This document shows, in pieces, positions 33,127-41,921 of a stretch of DNA of 64,000 bases. Position numbers and translations under genes: made by a program. The DNA is from Mycobacterium sp. Marseille-P9652 (GTDB taxonomy: Bacteria > Actinomycetota > Actinomycetes > Mycobacteriales > Mycobacteriaceae). The stretch is taken from positions 1 to 64,000 of the forward strand of contig NZ_CACRUY010000025.1 in NCBI RefSeq assembly GCF_902652685.1. Reading direction: 5' to 3'. Position 1 is the first letter of the stretch. Each line of letters starts with the position of its first letter. The notes under the pieces are model-generated. The model was not told the DNA's origin and did no database searches. It worked only from the letters and a program-made list of their open reading frames with translations.

Positions 33127-34572
33127 ATGTCGGAATCGCGCTCGGAGGGAATGCATCCCGCGTGGTGGACGATGATCCTCCTCGTCGCCAGCGTCGGCAC
33201 GGTCGCGCTGACGTCCGCGTTCTTCTCCGGGACGTTCACGTCGTACGTGCCGGTGACGGTCGTATCCGACCGGGCCGGGCTGGTGATGGACCGCGGCGGC
33301 AAGGTCAAGCTGCGCGGAGTGCAGGTGGGTCGGGTCGGCCAGGTCACCATCGACAAGAACGAGGTGCGCCTCAAGCTGGACCTCTACCCCGGCCAGATCA
33401 GGTACATCCCGGCGAACGTGGGGGCCCGCATCCGCGCCACCACCTTCTTCAGCGCCAAATATGTCGACCTCGTCTACCCGAGCCGGCCCAGCCCCAAGCG
33501 CCTGACCGCCGGAGCGGTCATCGGGGTCGACAGCGTCGGCACCGAGGTCAACACGCTGTTCACCACCCTCGTCAACGTGTTGAACGAGATCGACCCGGCC
33601 AAGCTCCAAGGCGTGCTGTCCGCGCTCGCCGAGGGTCTGCGCGGTCAGGGAGCCGCCATGGGGCGGGCGATCACCGATACCGACGAGGTGCTGCGTGCGC
33701 TCAACCCGCGCGGCGACACGATCAGGTCGGACATCCGCGCGGTCAAGGGGTTCAGCGACACGTATAGCGCTGCGGCGCAGGACATTCTGCGCGTGCTCGA
33801 TGCGGGCGCCGTCACCAGCGGCACCGTCAGCAGCGAATCCGCCGCGCTGGACTCGCTGCTGACCGGCGTGGTCGGGCTCTCCCGCAGCGGCACCGCCCTC
33901 CTCGGTCCCAGCAAGGACAACCTCATCCAGGCGGTGAACCTGCTCGATCCGACGACCAGCCTGCTGATGAAGTACAACCCCGAGCTGACCTGCATGCTGG
34001 TCGGCGCCAAGACGGCCCTGGACACGGGGTACCGGGACGCGATGGGCGGCGCCAACGGCTACTCGCTGATCATCGACAGCACACCGTTGTTCGGGGCCGA
34101 CCAGTACCGGTATCCGCAGAACCTTCCGATCGTCGGCGCCAAGGGCGGACCCGGCGGCCAGCCCGGCTGCGGTTCCCTGCCCGACGTCGCCGCCAATTGG
34201 CCACTGCGTCAACTGATCACGAACACCGGATGGGGCACGGGTCTCGACATCCGGCCCAACCCCGGGATCGCCTTCCCGGGTTACGCCGACTACCTGCCCG
34301 TCACTCGGGGAATTCCCGAACCGCCCAGCATCAGGTATCCGGGCGGCCCCGCGCCGGGGCCGATCCCGTACCCGGGCGCCCCGCCCTACGGCGCCCCGCA
34401 ATACGCCCCGGACGGCACCCCGCTGTACCCGGGCCTGCCGCCGGCGCCACCGCCGGGAGCGCCGCCGGAACCCGGGCCGCCGCCACCGGGATCGGAGCCG
34501 CCCGTGATCCCGGCCCCGGCACAGCTGCAGCCCACGCCCGCACCGCTACCGCCGTGGGCGCCGGCCGACTGA
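33127..34572 (+). CDS. MceA substrate-binding/channel protein
   Basis: 481 residues. One N-terminal membrane helix (about 12-32) is followed by the MCE domain (about 40-115, with Val-Lys-Leu-Arg-Gly-Val-Gln-Val-Gly-Arg-Val), then a long helical region that builds the periplasmic tube (including Ser-Ala-Lys-Tyr-Val-Asp-Leu-Val-Tyr-Pro). The final 80 residues are Pro/Gly/Tyr-rich. MceA-F form a heterohexamer spanning the periplasm to deliver lipids to YrbEAB. First of six mce genes; 9 bases after yrbEB. Confidence 0.95.
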   Translation: MSESRSEGMHPAWWTMILLVASVGTVALTSAFFSGTFTSYVPVTVVSDRAGLVMDRGGKVKLRGVQVGRVGQVTIDKNEVRLKLDLYPGQIRYIPANVGARIRATTFFSAKYVDLVYPSRPSPKRLTAGAVIGVDSVGTEVNTLFTTLVNVLNEIDPAKLQGVLSALAEGLRGQGAAMGRAITDTDEVLRALNPRGDTIRSDIRAVKGFSDTYSAAAQDILRVLDAGAVTSGTVSSESAALDSLLTGVVGLSRSGTALLGPSKDNLIQAVNLLDPTTSLLMKYNPELTCMLVGAKTALDTGYRDAMGGANGYSLIIDSTPLFGADQYRYPQNLPIVGAKGGPGGQPGCGSLPDVAANWPLRQLITNTGWGTGLDIRPNPGIAFPGYADYLPVTRGIPEPPSIRYPGGPAPGPIPYPGAPPYGAPQYAPDGTPLYPGLPPAPPPGAPPEPGPPPPGSEPPVIPAPAQLQPTPAPLPPWAPAD

Positions 34573-34592
34573 CACAGCGACGAGGAGTCACC

Positions 34593-35621
34593 GTGAGAGA
34601 AAACCTGCCGGGCGCCATCTGGCGCCTGGCCGCGTTCATGGTCGTCTGCGCGTTGGGCCTGGCGGCCATGCTGGCGATCTTCGCGCAGCTGCGGTTCGGC
34701 GACGAACTGCCGTACAAGGCGCGGTTCAGCAACGTCTCCGGGCTGGAAGCCGGAAACTTCGTCCGCATTGCGGGAGTCGAGGTCGGCAAGGTCACCAAGA
34801 TCGCGATCCAAGACGACGGCACCGCGGTCGTCGACTTCAGCGTCGACAACACCGTGGTGCTCACCGAGGGCAGCAAGGCGGTCATCCGCTATCAGAACCT
34901 CATCGGTGGCCGCTACCTGGCGCTGCAGGACGGCCCGGGAGCCACCCGTCAACTCAGGCCCGGGGACGCCATTCCGCTGTCGCGGACGTCGCCGGCGCTG
35001 GACCTGGACGCACTCATCGGCGGCTTCCGCCCGTTGTTTCACGCACTGAACCCCGAGCAGATCAACACCTTGTCCAGCGAGTTGATCAAGGCGTTTCAGG
35101 GCGAGGGGGCCACGATCGGCTCCGTGCTGGCCCGCACCGCCGCGTTGACCAACACGCTGGCGGACCGTGACCAGCTCATCGGGCAAGTCATCGTGAACCT
35201 CAACGCCGTCATGGGCTCGCTCGGGGGTCAAAGCGCCCAGTTCGCCAAGTCCGTCGAATCGCTGTCCGGATTGCTGACCACGCTGGCCGACCGCAAGCGG
35301 GACATCGGCACCGGCATCGCCTATGCCAACGCGGCCGCCGACTCGGTCGCCGACCTCCTCGCGAAAGGCCGTGCCCCGCTGGCCAAAATCCTGCGCGAAG
35401 GCGACCGGGTGGGCAAGCTGATCCTCGCCGATCGCGACTATTTCGACGACTTTCTCAACACCCTGCCGGACGCGTATCAGATGCTCAACCGGCAGGGCCT
35501 CCACGGGGACTTCTTCAGCTTCTATCTGTGCGACCTGCTTCTGAAGCTGAACGGCAAAGGCGGGCAGCCGGTTTACGTCAAGGTGATCGGCCAGCCCTCG
35601 GGAAGGTGCACGCCGCGGTGA
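34593..35621 (+). CDS. MceB
   Basis: 342 residues from the GTG at 34593 with GAGGAG upstream. N-terminal helix (about 10-30), MCE domain (Phe-Ser-Asn-Val-Ser-Gly-Leu-Glu-Ala-Gly-Asn-Phe-Val-Arg-Ile-Ala-Gly-Val-Glu-Val-Gly), Asn-Leu-Ile-Gly-Gly-Arg-Tyr-Leu, then coiled-coil-like helices. Two late cysteines (Tyr-Leu-Cys-Asp and Gly-Arg-Cys) could pair. Overlaps mceC by GTGA at 35618-35621, showing translational coupling. Confidence 0.95.
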   Translation: MRENLPGAIWRLAAFMVVCALGLAAMLAIFAQLRFGDELPYKARFSNVSGLEAGNFVRIAGVEVGKVTKIAIQDDGTAVVDFSVDNTVVLTEGSKAVIRYQNLIGGRYLALQDGPGATRQLRPGDAIPLSRTSPALDLDALIGGFRPLFHALNPEQINTLSSELIKAFQGEGATIGSVLARTAALTNTLADRDQLIGQVIVNLNAVMGSLGGQSAQFAKSVESLSGLLTTLADRKRDIGTGIAYANAAADSVADLLAKGRAPLAKILREGDRVGKLILADRDYFDDFLNTLPDAYQMLNRQGLHGDFFSFYLCDLLLKLNGKGGQPVYVKVIGQPSGRCTPR

Positions 35622-36856
35622 AGTACTTCTCCGAACGCAATCCCCTCGTCGTCGGCGCGATCGGCATCGTGGTGGTCGGCGCGGCGGTGGCGGCGTCGCT
35701 CACCTACAGCAAGTTGCCGTTCTTCAGGGCGGGGGCGCAGTACTCGGCCTATTTCGCCGACGCGGGCGGCCTGTTGACCGGCGCGGCAGTGCAGGTGTCG
35801 GGCTTGAAAGCGGGCACGGTGAACAGCATCTCGCTCGACGGTCCGAGGGTGCTCGTCACGTTCGAGGTGGACAAGCACATCCGGCTCGGCGACCGCACCG
35901 AGGCGTCGATCAAGACCAAGAGCCTGCTGGGCGCCAAGATCCTGGAAGTCACCACTCGCGGTGACGGCAGGATGTCCGGGCCGATCCCGCTCGAGCGCAC
36001 GCATGCGCCGTACCAGCTTCCCGATGCGCTCGGAGACCTCGGCGCCGCCATCAGCGGGCTGGACACGAAACGCCTGTCCGAATCCCTCGGCGTGCTGGCC
36101 GACACCTTCGCCGACACCCCGACCGACCTCAAGCTCGCGGTGGCCGGGGTCGCGCGGTTCTCCCGGACGCTGAGTGACCGGGACGCGCAGTTGCGAACGC
36201 TGTTGACCAACGCCAACAAAGCGACGGCCGTGCTGTCGGAACGCAGTGACCAGATCGCCCGGCTGGTCGCCGACAGCAACGCGCTGCTCGTCGAATTGCG
36301 GAGCCAGAGCCGGTCGCTCGACCAGATCTCGGGCAACATCGCCGCGGTGAGCCGACAGGTCAGGGGGCTCATCGACGACAACCGGCAGACCCTCAAGCCG
36401 ACGCTCGACAAGCTCAACGAGGTCTTGGCGATCCTCGACACCCGCAAGGATCGAATCCGTCTCGCGATCAAGAAGTTCGACGACTATGCGCTGTCGCTCG
36501 GCGAGTCGATGTCGACGGGTCCGTGGTTCAACTTCTACATCGCCAACCTGATACCCGGCCAGTTCATCCAGCCCTTCGTCGACGCCGCGTTCTCCGACCT
36601 CGGGCTGGATCCCAACGTCCTGCTCCCGTCCCAGCTCACCGATCCGCAGGTCGGGCAGCCGGGAACACCGGCCCTGCCGGTGCCGTTCCCGCGCACCGGT
36701 CAGGGGGGCGAGCCGAGGCTGAACCTCCCGGACGCGGTCACCGGGAAGCCCGGGGACCCCCGCTATCCCTACCGCGAGCCACCCCCGGCGCCACCACCGG
36801 GTGGGCCGCCGCCGGGGCCACCACCGATTGCGCCCGAAGACAAGGCCGGCGAATGA
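35618..36856 (+). CDS. MceC
   Basis: 412 residues from the GTG at 35618, chosen for its overlap with the mceB stop. Membrane helix near residues 9-28, MCE domain (Phe-Ala-Asp-Ala-Gly-Gly-Leu, Val-Ser-Gly-Leu-Lys-Ala-Gly-Thr-Val), Leu-Leu-Gly-Ala-Lys-Ile-Leu-Glu-Val, a long heptad-like helical region to about 300, and a Pro-rich C-terminus (more than ten Pro in the last 35). Overlaps mceD by ATGA at 36853. Confidence 0.95.
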   Translation: MKYFSERNPLVVGAIGIVVVGAAVAASLTYSKLPFFRAGAQYSAYFADAGGLLTGAAVQVSGLKAGTVNSISLDGPRVLVTFEVDKHIRLGDRTEASIKTKSLLGAKILEVTTRGDGRMSGPIPLERTHAPYQLPDALGDLGAAISGLDTKRLSESLGVLADTFADTPTDLKLAVAGVARFSRTLSDRDAQLRTLLTNANKATAVLSERSDQIARLVADSNALLVELRSQSRSLDQISGNIAAVSRQVRGLIDDNRQTLKPTLDKLNEVLAILDTRKDRIRLAIKKFDDYALSLGESMSTGPWFNFYIANLIPGQFIQPFVDAAFSDLGLDPNVLLPSQLTDPQVGQPGTPALPVPFPRTGQGGEPRLNLPDAVTGKPGDPRYPYREPPPAPPPGGPPPGPPPIAPEDKAGE

Positions 36857-38136
36857 TGAACCGCCGCAACGTCAGGGTCGGTTTGGCCGCCGTGCTCGTG
36901 CTCAGCTTCCTTGCCGGCCTCGCGACGGTCTGGCACTCGTCCGCCACGAACCGCAGGACGACGGTGGTCGCCTATTTCCTCAACAGCAACGGCATTTTCG
37001 TCGGCGACGAAGTCCGCATCCTGGGGGTGGCCGTCGGCCGCATCGACAGGATCGAGCCGCAGCCCGAGCGGGTCAAGATCACCTTCTCCTACGAGGCCCG
37101 CTATCACGTGCCGGCCGACGCGAAGGCGGTGATCCTGTCGCCCTCGCTGGTCACGTCCCGGGCGATTCAACTGACGCCGGCCTACACCGGCGGACCGCAG
37201 CTGCAGAACGGTGCCGTGATCCCGCAGGCGCGCACCGCGGTTCCGGTTGAGTGGGACGACCTGCGTCAGGACCTGGAGAAGCTCACCGCGATGCTGCAGC
37301 CGACGCGCGGCGGCGTCAGCCCGCTCGGGGCGCTCGTCAGCACCGCCGCGAACAACCTGCGCGGGCAGGGAGCCAACATCCGGGACAGCATCGTGCAGCT
37401 CTCCCAGGCGATTTCGGCACTGGGCGACCACAGCAACGATCTATTCGGGACCCTGAAGAACCTGTCGATCCTCGTCTCGGCGCTGCAGAGCAGCGGCGAC
37501 CTGATGCGGCAGCTCAACGAGAACCTGGCCTCGGTGACCGGTGTGCTCACCAACGACCCGAACGAGGTGGCCGGCGCGGTCGCCGCGCTGTCCGACGCCG
37601 TCGGCGAGATCAGAAGCTTCGTGGCCGACAACCGTGAGGCGCTCGGGACGACGTCCGACCGGCTGGCATCGGTGTCGACGGCGCTGACCAACAGCCTCGA
37701 CGACATCAAGCAGGGGCTGCACACCGCCCCCACCGAACTGCAGAACTTCATGGACATCTACCAGCCCGCACAGGGAACGCTGAGCGGTGCACCGGCTTTC
37801 GCCAACTTCGCCAATCCGGTCGCCTTCCTGTGCGGTGCGATACAGGCCGCATCCAGACTGGGCTGGGACCAGTCCGCCAAGCTGTGTGTCCAGTACCTGG
37901 CGCCGATCATCAAGAACCGCCAGTACAACTTCCCGCCGCTGGGCGAGAACCTGGTGGTGGGCGCCACGGCGCGCCCGAACGAGGTGACCTACAGCGAGGA
38001 TTGGCTGCGGCCCGACTACGTTCCGCCGCAGCCGAATCCGACCGGCTTGGACGGGCCGGCGTCGGCAGAGGTGCATTCGGCCGACCCCGCCGATGGCCTG
38101 CGGGGCTTGTTGCTACCGAGCGGAAGCGGATCGTGA
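36853..38136 (+). CDS. MceD
   Basis: 427 residues; the first of two consecutive ATG codons overlaps the mceC stop. N-terminal helix (about 9-26), MCE domain (Gly-Asp-Glu-Val-Arg-Ile-Leu-Gly-Val-Ala-Val-Gly-Arg), Ser-Leu-Val-Thr-Ser-Arg-Ala-Ile-Gln-Leu, and long helices. Two cysteines in Phe-Leu-Cys-Gly and Lys-Leu-Cys-Val are typical of MceD. Overlaps mceE by GTGA at 38133. Confidence 0.95.
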   Translation: MMNRRNVRVGLAAVLVLSFLAGLATVWHSSATNRRTTVVAYFLNSNGIFVGDEVRILGVAVGRIDRIEPQPERVKITFSYEARYHVPADAKAVILSPSLVTSRAIQLTPAYTGGPQLQNGAVIPQARTAVPVEWDDLRQDLEKLTAMLQPTRGGVSPLGALVSTAANNLRGQGANIRDSIVQLSQAISALGDHSNDLFGTLKNLSILVSALQSSGDLMRQLNENLASVTGVLTNDPNEVAGAVAALSDAVGEIRSFVADNREALGTTSDRLASVSTALTNSLDDIKQGLHTAPTELQNFMDIYQPAQGTLSGAPAFANFANPVAFLCGAIQAASRLGWDQSAKLCVQYLAPIIKNRQYNFPPLGENLVVGATARPNEVTYSEDWLRPDYVPPQPNPTGLDGPASAEVHSADPADGLRGLLLPSGSGS

Positions 38137-39266
38137 GGCGCGGGCGACGTGTCGCGGGGGTCTTGTTGGCCGCGGTGGCGATGCTCGCGCCGGGCGGCTG
38201 CGGCTGGCGGGGGCTGAATTCGGTCGCCCTGCCGGGAACGGCCGGCCGCGGCCCGGGTTCGTTCACGATCCAGGCGCAGCTGCCGGACGTCGGCACCTTG
38301 GAACAGAATTCCCGCGTGCAGGTCGGTGACGTCACCGTCGGCAACGTCACCAGGATCGAGCGGCAGGGCTGGCACGCCCTGCTGACGATCCGGCTCGACG
38401 GCGGCGTGGATCTTCCCGCGAACGCGACCGCGACCATCGGCCAGACCAGCCTGCTGGGTTCGCTGCATGTCGAGTTGGCCGCGCCCAAAGGTGTCCCGCC
38501 CGCGGGCAAGCTGGGGGAGGGGTCGCTGATCCGCCTGGAGTCAGCCGGCGGCTACCCCTCGACCGAACAGACACTCGCCGCTATCTCGTTGTTGCTCAAC
38601 GGCGGCGGCATCGGGCAGATCCAGGACATCACCGAAGCGCTGAGCACCGCGCTCTCCGGGCGTGCCGACGACCTTCGGAGCCTGATCACTGCGCTCGACA
38701 CCTTCACCGGACAGGTGACCGCACAGACCGACGACATCGTCGCGGCGGCCCAGAGCCTCAACAACCTGGTCGGCCAGTTCGCCGACCAGAAGCCGGTGGT
38801 GGACCGGGCGTTGCACACCATCCCGGCGGCACTGCACACCCTTGCCGACGAACGGCAGACACTCGTGGATGCCCTCGATCAGTTCGGCAAATTCAGTGCG
38901 CTGGTTGCCGATTCGACACGGCAGACGAAAGACAGCGTGGTCAAGGAGCTGACGGACCTGGCGCCGGTGCTCGAATCCCTGGCCAACGCCGGCCCCGCAA
39001 TGACGCGCGCGCTGAGCCTGCTGGCCACCTATCCGTTCCCGAAGGAGACCATCAGCAAGTGGGCGCGGGGCGATTACGCCAACCTGACCGCCATCATCGA
39101 CCTGACGCTGAGCCGGCTGGACGCGTCGTTCCTCACCGGGACCCGGTTCGAGGGCAATCTGACCGAACTCGAGCTGCAGTGGGGGCGCACGATCGGCCAG
39201 ATGCCCAGTCCGTACACCGCCGGCAATCCGCTTGTCGCGCCGTATCACCGGGATCAGGGGCGCTGA
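38133..39266 (+). CDS. MceE lipoprotein (LprK-like)
   Basis: 377 residues. A lipoprotein signal is clear: Arg-rich start, hydrophobic core and lipobox Leu-Ala-Pro-Gly-Gly-Cys with the modified Cys at residue 23. MCE domain: Gln-Val-Gly-Asp-Val-Thr-Val-Gly-Asn-Val and Thr-Ser-Leu-Leu-Gly-Ser-Leu-His-Val-Glu-Leu. Mycobacterial mceE genes encode the lipid-anchored subunit of the complex. One base separates its stop from the start region of mceF. Confidence 0.95.
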   Translation: MRRGRRVAGVLLAAVAMLAPGGCGWRGLNSVALPGTAGRGPGSFTIQAQLPDVGTLEQNSRVQVGDVTVGNVTRIERQGWHALLTIRLDGGVDLPANATATIGQTSLLGSLHVELAAPKGVPPAGKLGEGSLIRLESAGGYPSTEQTLAAISLLLNGGGIGQIQDITEALSTALSGRADDLRSLITALDTFTGQVTAQTDDIVAAAQSLNNLVGQFADQKPVVDRALHTIPAALHTLADERQTLVDALDQFGKFSALVADSTRQTKDSVVKELTDLAPVLESLANAGPAMTRALSLLATYPFPKETISKWARGDYANLTAIIDLTLSRLDASFLTGTRFEGNLTELELQWGRTIGQMPSPYTAGNPLVAPYHRDQGR

Positions 39267-39267
39267 C

Positions 39268-40710
39268 GTGCCGCCGTTGTCGAGACGCGTACTCATCCAG
39301 TTGGCGATCTTCGCGATCGTCGCGATGGTCGGTGGCGCCGTCATGGTGTTCGGCTACATCCAGCTTCCCGCCATGTTCGGCGTCGGTCGCTATCGGGTCA
39401 CCGTGGAGCTGCCGCAGGCGGCCGGCCTGTATCCCAGCGGCAACGTCACCTATCGCGGTACGGAAGTGGGCCGCGTCGACAGCGTGCGTCTTACCGACAC
39501 CGGCGTGGCGGCGGTGCTGTCGCTGAAGTCGGGTATCGACATCCCGTCGGATCTCGATGCCGAGGTGCACAGTCAGTCGGCGGTGGGCGAGCAGTACGTT
39601 GCGTTGTTGCCGCGCAGGGACTCTCCGCCGCTGCGAGACGGGGACGTGATCCGCGCGGACCGCGTGTCGGTGCCACCCGACCTGGACACCATGCTGGACG
39701 CGGTGAACCGCGGCCTGGAGTCGGTCCCGCGGGAGGACCTCAGGACCGTCGTCAACGAGGCCTCCACCGCCGTCGGCGGTCTCGGGCCGGACCTCTCCCG
39801 GTTGGTGACCGGCGCCGGCTCGTTGTCCGCCGACGCCCGCAAGAACCTGGAGTCGCTGCTCGTACTGGTCGACCGCTCGAAGCCGTTGCTGGATACGCAG
39901 ACCGATACGCCCGACGCGGTGCAGGCATGGGCCGCGCACCTGGCGGACCTCACGCGCGGCCTGCAGAAGAACGACCCGGCGGTTCGGACGGTGCTGGAGC
40001 AGGGCGGCCCCGCCGCTCTGGAGGTGAGTCAGCTCCTCGACCGAGTGAGTCCGACGTTGCCGGTCCTGCTCGCCAACCTGGTCGGTGTCGGGCAGGTGGC
40101 GCTGACCTATCACGCCGGCCTCGAGCAGCTGCTGGTCCTTCTCCCCCAGGCGGTGGCCACGATCCAGGCGATCAACGTGCCGAACAGGAACACCAAACAG
40201 GGCTACAAGGGTGCCTTCCTCAGCTTCAACTTGCGGCTCAACCTGCCGCCGCCGTGTCTCACCGGCTTTCTGCCCGCCCAGCAGCAGCGCGTTCCGTCGT
40301 GGGAGGACTTTCCGGACCGCCCCGCGGGCGACCTGTACTGCCGTGTGCCGCAGGACTCCCCGCAAAACGTCCGCGGGGTCCGCAACACCCCGTGCGTGGG
40401 CCGTCCCGGCAAACGCGCGCCGACGGTGCAGATGTGTGACGGCGACGAAAGCTACGTGCCGCTCAACGACGGATACAACTGGAAGGGCGACCCCAACGCC
40501 ACGCTGTCGGGTCAGCCCGTTCCGCAGCCGCGTGCGCCGGCGGGTCCGCCGCCGGCGCCGGAACCGCTGCCCATGCCCGCCGCCGAATACGACCCGGCCA
40601 CCGGCACCTACCTCGGTCCCGACGGGCACGTCTACACACGATCCGATCTGGCCACGCCCGGGGGAAAGGGGGAGCGCACATGGCAAACGATGCTGTTACC
40701 GCCGAATTGA
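39268..40710 (+). CDS. MceF
   Basis: 480 residues from the GTG at 39268. Membrane helix near residues 9-31, MCE domain (Gly-Leu-Tyr-Pro-Ser-Gly-Asn-Val-Thr-Tyr-Arg-Gly-Thr-Glu-Val-Gly-Arg-Val), Val-Gly-Glu-Gln-Tyr-Val-Ala-Leu, then helices and a long C-terminal part with four cysteines (Pro-Cys-Leu, Tyr-Cys-Arg, Pro-Cys-Val, Met-Cys-Asp) and a Pro-rich tail, as is usual for MceF. Its end overlaps the following gene by 31 bases. Confidence 0.95.
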   Translation: MPPLSRRVLIQLAIFAIVAMVGGAVMVFGYIQLPAMFGVGRYRVTVELPQAAGLYPSGNVTYRGTEVGRVDSVRLTDTGVAAVLSLKSGIDIPSDLDAEVHSQSAVGEQYVALLPRRDSPPLRDGDVIRADRVSVPPDLDTMLDAVNRGLESVPREDLRTVVNEASTAVGGLGPDLSRLVTGAGSLSADARKNLESLLVLVDRSKPLLDTQTDTPDAVQAWAAHLADLTRGLQKNDPAVRTVLEQGGPAALEVSQLLDRVSPTLPVLLANLVGVGQVALTYHAGLEQLLVLLPQAVATIQAINVPNRNTKQGYKGAFLSFNLRLNLPPPCLTGFLPAQQQRVPSWEDFPDRPAGDLYCRVPQDSPQNVRGVRNTPCVGRPGKRAPTVQMCDGDESYVPLNDGYNWKGDPNATLSGQPVPQPRAPAGPPPAPEPLPMPAAEYDPATGTYLGPDGHVYTRSDLATPGGKGERTWQTMLLPPN

Positions 40711-41246
40711 TTTCACATCAAGGGGATTCCCGCGACGGCGCGGACGCAGCCTCCGCGCCGCACTGCCTTCCCGTTCGTCGGATGGTGATCGCCGGCGTGG
40801 TGATCGTGGCGGCGCTCGCCGGCCTGGTCGGGTGGGTCGGACTGCGCGCCCACGAAGCCCAGCAGGTGCGGGAGCGGCGCGCCTTCTTCCTGCAGGCCGG
40901 TCGCCGAGAAGCGCTGAACCTCACCACCGTCGACTTTCGTCAGGCCAACACCGATGTCCAGCGCATCCTGGACGGCGCGACGGGCCAGCTTCTGGACAAC
41001 TTCTCCCAGCGCTCTCAGCCGTACATCGAAGTGCTGTTGCGGACGCGATCGACGTCCGTCGGCACGGTCACCGAAGCCGGTGTCGAATCGCAATCCGGTG
41101 ACCGGGCGCAAGTCCTGGTTGCCGTGACCGTCCGGACGTCGAATGCGACTGCGGCCCAACAGGAACCGCACGCCTGGCGGATGCGCCTGTCCCTCCAGGA
41201 GGTCGGCGGCGTGGCCAAGGTGTCGAATGTCGAGTTCGTGCCATGA
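40680..41246 (+). CDS. Mce-associated membrane protein 1
   Basis: 188 residues. One membrane helix (about 35-55), then an extracytoplasmic domain with Phe-Arg-Gln-Ala-Asn-Thr-Asp-Val-Gln-Arg-Ile-Leu-Asp and Val-Leu-Val-Ala-Val-Thr-Val, the pattern of Mas proteins found after mceF in mycobacterial operons. They are proposed to stabilise Mce complexes. It starts inside mceF and ends in an ATGA overlap with the next gene. Confidence 0.92.
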   Translation: MANDAVTAELISHQGDSRDGADAASAPHCLPVRRMVIAGVVIVAALAGLVGWVGLRAHEAQQVRERRAFFLQAGRREALNLTTVDFRQANTDVQRILDGATGQLLDNFSQRSQPYIEVLLRTRSTSVGTVTEAGVESQSGDRAQVLVAVTVRTSNATAAQQEPHAWRMRLSLQEVGGVAKVSNVEFVP

Positions 41247-41758
41247 CGAACCGTTCGCACAACGGGCCGCGTCGACCCGACCGGTCACGAGTGCTGGCCC
41301 AGGGGGTGCTGCCCGGGGTGGCATTGCTGCTCGCGTCGGCGGCCGGCTTCCTCGACTGGGTGGGCTCGACGGTCACCGAGGCCGACCGCGCCGGCATGGA
41401 GGCAACGCGGGCGGCCCACGATGCCACGGTCGCCATGCTGACCTATCAGCCTGACACGGTCGAGCGCGACGTGGGCGCCGCGCGGGATCGGTTGACCGGC
41501 CGGTGCAAAGACGCCTACACGTCGCTGACCCGCGACGTGGTCGTCCCCGGCGCGAAGCGCAGGCATATCTCCGCGGTGGCGACCGTCGAGTCCGCGGCGT
41601 CGGTGTCGGCGGGACCCGACCACGGCGTCGTCCTGCTCTTTGTCAACCAGACGACGATCGTGGGCACCGATGCGCCCGCCTACACGTCGAGCAGCGTCCG
41701 AGTCACACTCGACAAGGTCGGCGGGCGCTGGTTGATCTCGGGTTTCGATCCGGTTTGA
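41243..41758 (+). CDS. Mce-associated membrane protein 2
   Basis: 171 residues. Basic N-terminus, one membrane helix (about 19-40), and a domain with Ala-Arg-Asp-Arg-Leu-Thr-Gly, Tyr-Thr-Ser-Leu-Thr-Arg-Asp-Val and a final Gly-Gly-Arg-Trp-Leu-Ile-Ser-Gly-Phe-Asp-Pro-Val typical of Mas proteins. It overlaps the previous gene by ATGA and is the last gene of the mce operon; convergent genes follow. Confidence 0.92.
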   Translation: MTNRSHNGPRRPDRSRVLAQGVLPGVALLLASAAGFLDWVGSTVTEADRAGMEATRAAHDATVAMLTYQPDTVERDVGAARDRLTGRCKDAYTSLTRDVVVPGAKRRHISAVATVESAASVSAGPDHGVVLLFVNQTTIVGTDAPAYTSSSVRVTLDKVGGRWLISGFDPV

Positions 41759-41804
41759 TCGGACGGGATCAGTCCCGCGCAGGTGCCTACCGGTCGAAGG
41801 GCGG

Positions 41805-41921
41805 TCAGTCCTCGAAATGGCGCCGGTAGCTGGCGCGCTCGAGCCACCACTGCAGGTCGTGAATGCCCTTGGCGAAGATCAGGATCGCCACGGCGGACGC
41901 CGCGGCGACGAGCACGCTCAC
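41805..41921 (-). CDS. 38-residue membrane microprotein
   Basis: Starts at GTG 41921, which overlaps the upstream stop as GTGA, so the two are translationally coupled. The product is a single membrane helix (Val-Ala-Ala-Ala-Ser-Ala-Val-Ala-Ile-Leu-Ile-Phe-Ala) followed by Asp-Leu-Gln-Trp-Trp-Leu-Glu-Arg and a charged end Arg-Arg-His-Phe-Glu-Asp. The aromatic belt after the helix and the coupling to the preceding gene argue for a real product. It lies downstream of cstA and may be an accessory subunit of it; function unknown. Confidence 0.7.
   Translation of the reverse strand: MSVLVAAASAVAILIFAKGIHDLQWWLERASYRRHFED

Noticed and set aside
32245-34401. A 718-codon frame antisense to yrbEB and mceA
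   Set aside because: Low-complexity Arg/Gly/Asp/His composition with no motifs; the sense genes are certain.
19470-41758. A prophage or integrative element
   Set aside because: No integrase, transposase, phage structural gene or flanking tRNA was seen; the block is described only as accessory relative to M. tuberculosis.
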